Source: Nibribacter ruber
Lineage (GTDB): Bacteria; Bacteroidota; Bacteroidia; Cytophagales; Hymenobacteraceae
Length of the DNA: 64,000 nucleotides
Direction of reading: 5' to 3'
NCBI RefSeq assembly: GCF_009913235.1
Contig: NZ_CP047897.1
Span: forward strand, 1,755,501 to 1,819,500
Shown here: in pieces, positions 60,734-64,000 of the stretch
Layout of the letters: every line of letters starts with the position of its first letter
How positions within the stretch are numbered: the first letter of the stretch is position 1
The notes under the pieces: model-generated
Seen by the model: only the letters and a program-made list of their open reading frames with translations
What the model was told of the DNA's origin: nothing
Databases searched by the model: none
Position numbers and translations under genes: made by a program

Positions 60734-61516
60734 ATGAACAAACGTTGGCATCTGTTTGAGTTGGAAGACCAGAACTGGTTTCCGCATGTGGTGCGGCAAG
60801 GGATGATGGATGTGCTGCGGTTTTTGATTACAGTACTTGGCATGTATAAACCCATTGTACCGCTGTTGCGGCAGGGGTTACAGCAAACGGGCCAGCGGCA
60901 GATCATTGACTTGTGCGCGGGGGCGGGTGGCGGCATTTTGCAGGTGTGGCAGGAGCTGGAAAAGCAAAGCGGGCAGCCGGTGCAGGTTACGGTCACTGAC
61001 AAATTCCCGAACGTAGCGGCCTATTCTTACCTGCAGGCGCAATCCAATGGGGCCATTGACTATGCAGAACAGTCTGTGGATGCGACGGCGGTTCCGGCAG
61101 AATTAAAGGGCTTCCGGACGGTTTTCTCGGCGTTTCATCATTTCAAGCCAGCCATGGCGCAGGCCATCTTGCAAGACGCCGTGCGGCAAAACCAAGGCAT
61201 TGGGGTGTTTGAGGGCGCCAGCAAGAAGTGGCATGAACTGCTGCTGGTGTGGCTGGTTTTCCCCTGGGTGATTTTGTTGATTACGCCGTTCATCAGGCCG
61301 TTTACCTGGAGCAGGTTGTTCTTCACGTATGTGTTGCCCTTGATTCCTTTGGGCGTGGTCTGGGACGGTACAGTGTCTATTTTAAGGATGTACACGCCAG
61401 AGCACCTGCAGGCCATGGTCCAGAAGCTAAATGCGCCTCATTATACTTGGCAGATAGGACGGGCCAAGCACTGGAGCGGCACGGGCGTGTTGTATTTAAT
61501 AGGTTATCCTTTGTAA
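60734..61516 (+). CDS. Membrane-associated SAM-dependent methyltransferase
   Basis: 260 aa from the ATG at 60734. SAM motif IIDLCAGAGGGILQVW, then VTVTDKFPN, VDATAVPAELKGFRTVFSAFHHF and GVFEGASKKWHELLLVWLVFPWVILLIT, with a membrane pair at about residues 170-215. It lies 9 nt before a UbiA-type gene, so methylation of a prenylated or polyketide-like lipid is probable. The true substrate cannot be read from sequence. Confidence 0.8.
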   Translation: MNKRWHLFELEDQNWFPHVVRQGMMDVLRFLITVLGMYKPIVPLLRQGLQQTGQRQIIDLCAGAGGGILQVWQELEKQSGQPVQVTVTDKFPNVAAYSYLQAQSNGAIDYAEQSVDATAVPAELKGFRTVFSAFHHFKPAMAQAILQDAVRQNQGIGVFEGASKKWHELLLVWLVFPWVILLITPFIRPFTWSRLFFTYVLPLIPLGVVWDGTVSILRMYTPEHLQAMVQKLNAPHYTWQIGRAKHWSGTGVLYLIGYPL

Positions 61517-61525
61517 ACTGCGGCC

Positions 61526-62410
61526 ATGAACCCTTCCCTGTCCAGCGCCTGGCGCTTGTTGCGCATTCCGTTCTCCTTGTTTTTGATGCCTATCTTCTGG
61601 TTCGCGGTAAGTGCCACGCCGCAAGTCTCTTTCTGGCGGGCGGCGGGGGTGTTCTTTATTTTGCACGCCCTGGTCTACCCGGCCAGCAACGGCTACAACT
61701 CTTACTATGACCGGGACGAGGGCAGCATTGGCGGCCTCAAAAATCCGCCCAAGGTCACCGAGGCTTTGTACTGGCTGGTTCTGGCGTTTGATGTGCTGGC
61801 GGTAGGTTTGTCTTTGCTCCTTTCCTGGCAATTCGCCGTTCTGGTGTTGGGGTATCTGCTGGTCTCCAAGGCGTACAGTTATGAGGGAATTCGGTTGAAA
61901 AAATATCCTTTCCTGAGCACGCTGGTGGTGGTGGTGTTTCAGGGGGCGTTTACGTTTCTGATGGTGCAAGTGGGCAGTGGTGTGCCTTTAGAAGAGATTC
62001 AATCTTACTCCAATCTGCTGCTGGCCTTGGTAAGCTCCCTGTTTTTGTGTGGCTCTTACCCCCTCACACAAGTGTACCAGCACCAGGAAGACGCCCGGCG
62101 CGGCGACAAAACCCTGAGTCTTCTCTTAGGCCTGCAGGGCACTTTTCTGTTTGCCGGACTAAGCCTGCTCCTGGCCGCAACTGCACTGTTCTTTACTTAC
62201 TTTTTAAGAAATGAGAATACGCACAGCCTGCTTTTTCTGGTGGGTACGTTTCCGGTGGTGTTGGTTTTTAGCCGATGGGTGCTGCGTGTAAGAAAAGACC
62301 CAGACGCAGCCGATTTTGAGAATACCATGCACATGAACAAAGTCTCCAGCCTGAGCATGAGCTGTACGTTTGCGCTAATTCTGGCCTGGCAGGTGTGGCA
62401 TCTTTCGTGA
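61526..62410 (+). CDS. UbiA-family prenyltransferase
   Basis: 294 aa, about eight to nine hydrophobic segments. The two Asp-rich sites are NGYNSYYDRDEG (NxxxxxxD xD) and YQHQEDARRGDKTL (DxxxD). Members attach prenyl chains to aromatic or other acceptors. Not UbiA/MenA proper, since the flanks differ. The gene follows the methyltransferase in a likely two-gene unit; a lipoprotein gene is 58 nt downstream. Confidence 0.88.
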   Translation: MNPSLSSAWRLLRIPFSLFLMPIFWFAVSATPQVSFWRAAGVFFILHALVYPASNGYNSYYDRDEGSIGGLKNPPKVTEALYWLVLAFDVLAVGLSLLLSWQFAVLVLGYLLVSKAYSYEGIRLKKYPFLSTLVVVVFQGAFTFLMVQVGSGVPLEEIQSYSNLLLALVSSLFLCGSYPLTQVYQHQEDARRGDKTLSLLLGLQGTFLFAGLSLLLAATALFFTYFLRNENTHSLLFLVGTFPVVLVFSRWVLRVRKDPDAADFENTMHMNKVSSLSMSCTFALILAWQVWHLS

Positions 62411-62468
62411 TAAGGTGAACGGCCCCGTGCCAACTGCGTACAAGCTTCTTTACCCTGTTTACACCCAC

Positions 62469-63065
62469 ATGCGCACCCTCCCTTTTATTTGCCTATTGTC
62501 TTTACTGATAGCCTGTGAGCAAGCACCAAAAGACACCACCAACAGCACTAAGCCTTCTGAGGTTTCTGAGACACCAAAGGGCGGCAAAAAAGGCAAAGCC
62601 CCGGTTTTGAAAATAGTCCAGCGTACGCACGCCTTTTCTTCTAATACTCAGCCAGATTACTTCAGGCTTGTGCTCACCGGTGACTCTGTGACTAACGGCC
62701 ACGTGACGTTTACCATCACCTCAGCAGATGGGAAGAAGTTGTTTGAAGAGAAGTTTGCTGCCGCAGAGTTAGAAGCATCCATGGTGTATGAAATGAAAAC
62801 GCCCACCGCCCCTACAAGAGACCGCCAAGCTTACATTCTGCGCCGAATGGATGAATTTGTGCAGGAAAGTGATTTTGTAAAGCCCGCCATTCCAGCTTCT
62901 ACTCCTGCAGACACGGCCTTTGTCTCCCTGGCAACCTTTCAAACTATTCAGGCCAATCCTTCAGCCATCGGGTTTAAGTATTTGCTGGGCAAGGAAGACG
63001 GCCGCCTGCTGGTATATGATCCCAACCAGAAAAAGGTGGTGCGTTACGGAAGTTTTGGCGGTTGA
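62469..63065 (+). CDS. Lipoprotein of unknown function
   Basis: 198 aa from the ATG at 62469. Signal lipobox LLIAC. Body rich in Lys, Thr and Pro, with FRLVLTGDSVTNGHVTFTITSADGKKLFEEKFAAAELE. I do not recognise a family. Probably outer-membrane anchored. It may be cotranscribed with the UbiA gene. Confidence 0.7.
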   Translation: MRTLPFICLLSLLIACEQAPKDTTNSTKPSEVSETPKGGKKGKAPVLKIVQRTHAFSSNTQPDYFRLVLTGDSVTNGHVTFTITSADGKKLFEEKFAAAELEASMVYEMKTPTAPTRDRQAYILRRMDEFVQESDFVKPAIPASTPADTAFVSLATFQTIQANPSAIGFKYLLGKEDGRLLVYDPNQKKVVRYGSFGG

Positions 63066-63107
63066 AATACCTAGCAGTAGCGGTGCAATGAGTTGATGGT
63101 TTATCTT

Positions 63108-63854
63108 TTACAATTGGTAGAAGATAAAGTATATCATAGACACGTTAAAACCAGCATGACTGGCAATTGCACCTAGTAAAGAACCCGTCATTTTCTTACA
63201 CTGGATAAAGACTAAACTTGTCATGAACATCCCTACTACCCATAGAAGGGAGGGCACCAGCAGAAACTGCCAACGGCCAAAGAGGTAGACAAAGCCAAAA
63301 TGGGCCAAGTGGGTCAAGGCAAAAGAAAGGCTGTCTATGAGGGTGGCTTTGTTTTCTCCCAGACTGGCTCTCAAACTGGCATGCACAATTCCTCTGAAAA
63401 ACAACTCCTCCCCGATAGGGCTAAAACACATCCCCGTCACAGCAAAAATCACGAAGTAGATAAGCCTGTCCTGGGCTGTTAAGTCTGCGCTTATATGATA
63501 GGACTTGCCAATGTATACATACCAGTTACTCATTGAGTTAGTGTATAACAGATACCCTACTGCAAAAAGAAGCGTGCTGATGGCAATACCCAACAGAAAG
63601 GAGTACAGAATCCATGCTTTGCTTTTAGGTTTCTTAATCCCAATCTCTCGTCGTCCTTCTTTGGACAGGAAGATGAACGGGATAAGAGCAGAAACAGTCA
63701 TTATAATACCTATGCTACTGTAATCACCGGTTTCGTTTGCCTGTAACACCATCCAAAACCTGGGCACACAGACAGCTAACAGCAAAATCAAGCCAAATAC
63801 CCAATTGAATTGCAGTACTCTATTCCAGGTAAATCTAAGTTCAGTAGTGACCAT
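63108..63854 (-). CDS. CPBP-family intramembrane metalloprotease
   Basis: 248 aa from the ATG at 63854; a TTG at 63863 is less likely. Several hydrophobic helices. The catalytic motifs GEELFFRGIVHASLR (EExxxR), FALTHLAHFGF (FxxxH) and ASHAGFN (HxxxN/D) are intact. The family includes CAAX-type proteases and bacteriocin-processing or immunity proteins. No bacteriocin gene is seen nearby. Cytoplasmic membrane. Confidence 0.9.
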   Translation of the reverse strand: MVTTELRFTWNRVLQFNWVFGLILLLAVCVPRFWMVLQANETGDYSSIGIIMTVSALIPFIFLSKEGRREIGIKKPKSKAWILYSFLLGIAISTLLFAVGYLLYTNSMSNWYVYIGKSYHISADLTAQDRLIYFVIFAVTGMCFSPIGEELFFRGIVHASLRASLGENKATLIDSLSFALTHLAHFGFVYLFGRWQFLLVPSLLWVVGMFMTSLVFIQCKKMTGSLLGAIASHAGFNVSMIYFIFYQL

Positions 63855-63920
63855 GTAGTGCAAAGATTTCAGACAATGTTACGTGCGTGGAGCTTGCCGA
63901 CTTTTAAGTAGCTATGCTCT

Positions 63921-64000
63921 TTATGAATTTATTGGTCTTGCAGTTTTTTTTAATTCAGATTCAATATTCACCCAGTTGACTTTCCATTTCTGGTTGGTAG
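63921..64000 (-). CDS. Possible 3' end of a gene continuing beyond the window
   Basis: On the minus strand an open frame runs from the window edge to a TAA at 63921-63923, reading NQKWKVNWVNIESELKKTAR then PINS. It looks protein-like (W, N, K-rich) but is only about 26 codons. No family can be named. An alternative frame is also open for about 12 codons, so support is weak. Confidence 0.3.
   Translation of the reverse strand, partial: TNQKWKVNWVNIESELKKTARPINS

Overview
The window looks like a chromosomal segment of a Bacteroidota bacterium of the order Cytophagales. The evidence is a type IX secretion gene (porT) beside ubiE/menG, a PorE-like OmpA protein, GH97 and GHL10 glycosidases, DUF5606, Bacteroidota-type promoters (TAnnTTTG at -7) and little use of Shine-Dalgarno sites. 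Hymenobacteraceae (Rufibacter or Pontibacter relatives) is my best guess; this is inference, with no marker RNA in the window. I see no rRNA, tRNA, CRISPR array, insertion sequence or prophage.

Layout. 1-5.5 kb: a truncated GHL10-type glycosidase, a GH97 glucosidase behind a LacI-type palindrome, and a saccharopine dehydrogenase-like enzyme. 5.6-21.8 kb: mostly housekeeping (cytidine deaminase, porT-ubiE, PorE-like protein, engB, fbp, aspartate kinase, crotonase, peroxiredoxin, waaA-rsgA, cyclophilin). 22-31.5 kb: acyltransferase, ZIP-like protein, a MoxR ATPase and vWA pair, acyl-ACP desaturase, and a methyltransferase overlapping a dimethylformamidase-like gene. 31.4-37.4 kb: surface-polysaccharide genes (GT2, flippase, fdtB-like and fdtA-like genes, PAP2, glycosyltransferase). 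38-46 kb: an AT-rich orphan gene, corA, and a tetR-ABC-hlyD-tolC operon whose ABC protein has lost nearly every catalytic residue. 46-64 kb: a 901-aa DUF3352-like protein, dtd-mazG, comB, gcvT, a CHASE3 histidine kinase with its receiver protein, rnhB, a gene-free structured kilobase, acs, LysM, lipoproteins, a methyltransferase-UbiA pair and a CPBP protease.

The most unusual feature is a dispersed palindrome. About 24 full and 4 degenerate copies lie mostly just after stop codons. Nearly all are exactly 38 nt, with arms CGTTTTTGGGCTGTTTTC and its complement around a 2-nt centre. Bases differ between copies in compensatory pairs. Polarity is opposite to an intrinsic terminator (U-run 5', A-run 3'), yet several copies share their T- or A-run with an ordinary terminator, and one degenerate copy appears to lie in frame inside a gene. 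A second dispersed family uses short words such as AGCACATCAGCACATTA, often as inverted flanks around single genes. Other candidates for new biology are the 56.4-56.9 kb structured region, the 22.0 kb two-state hairpin and the degenerate ABC protein.
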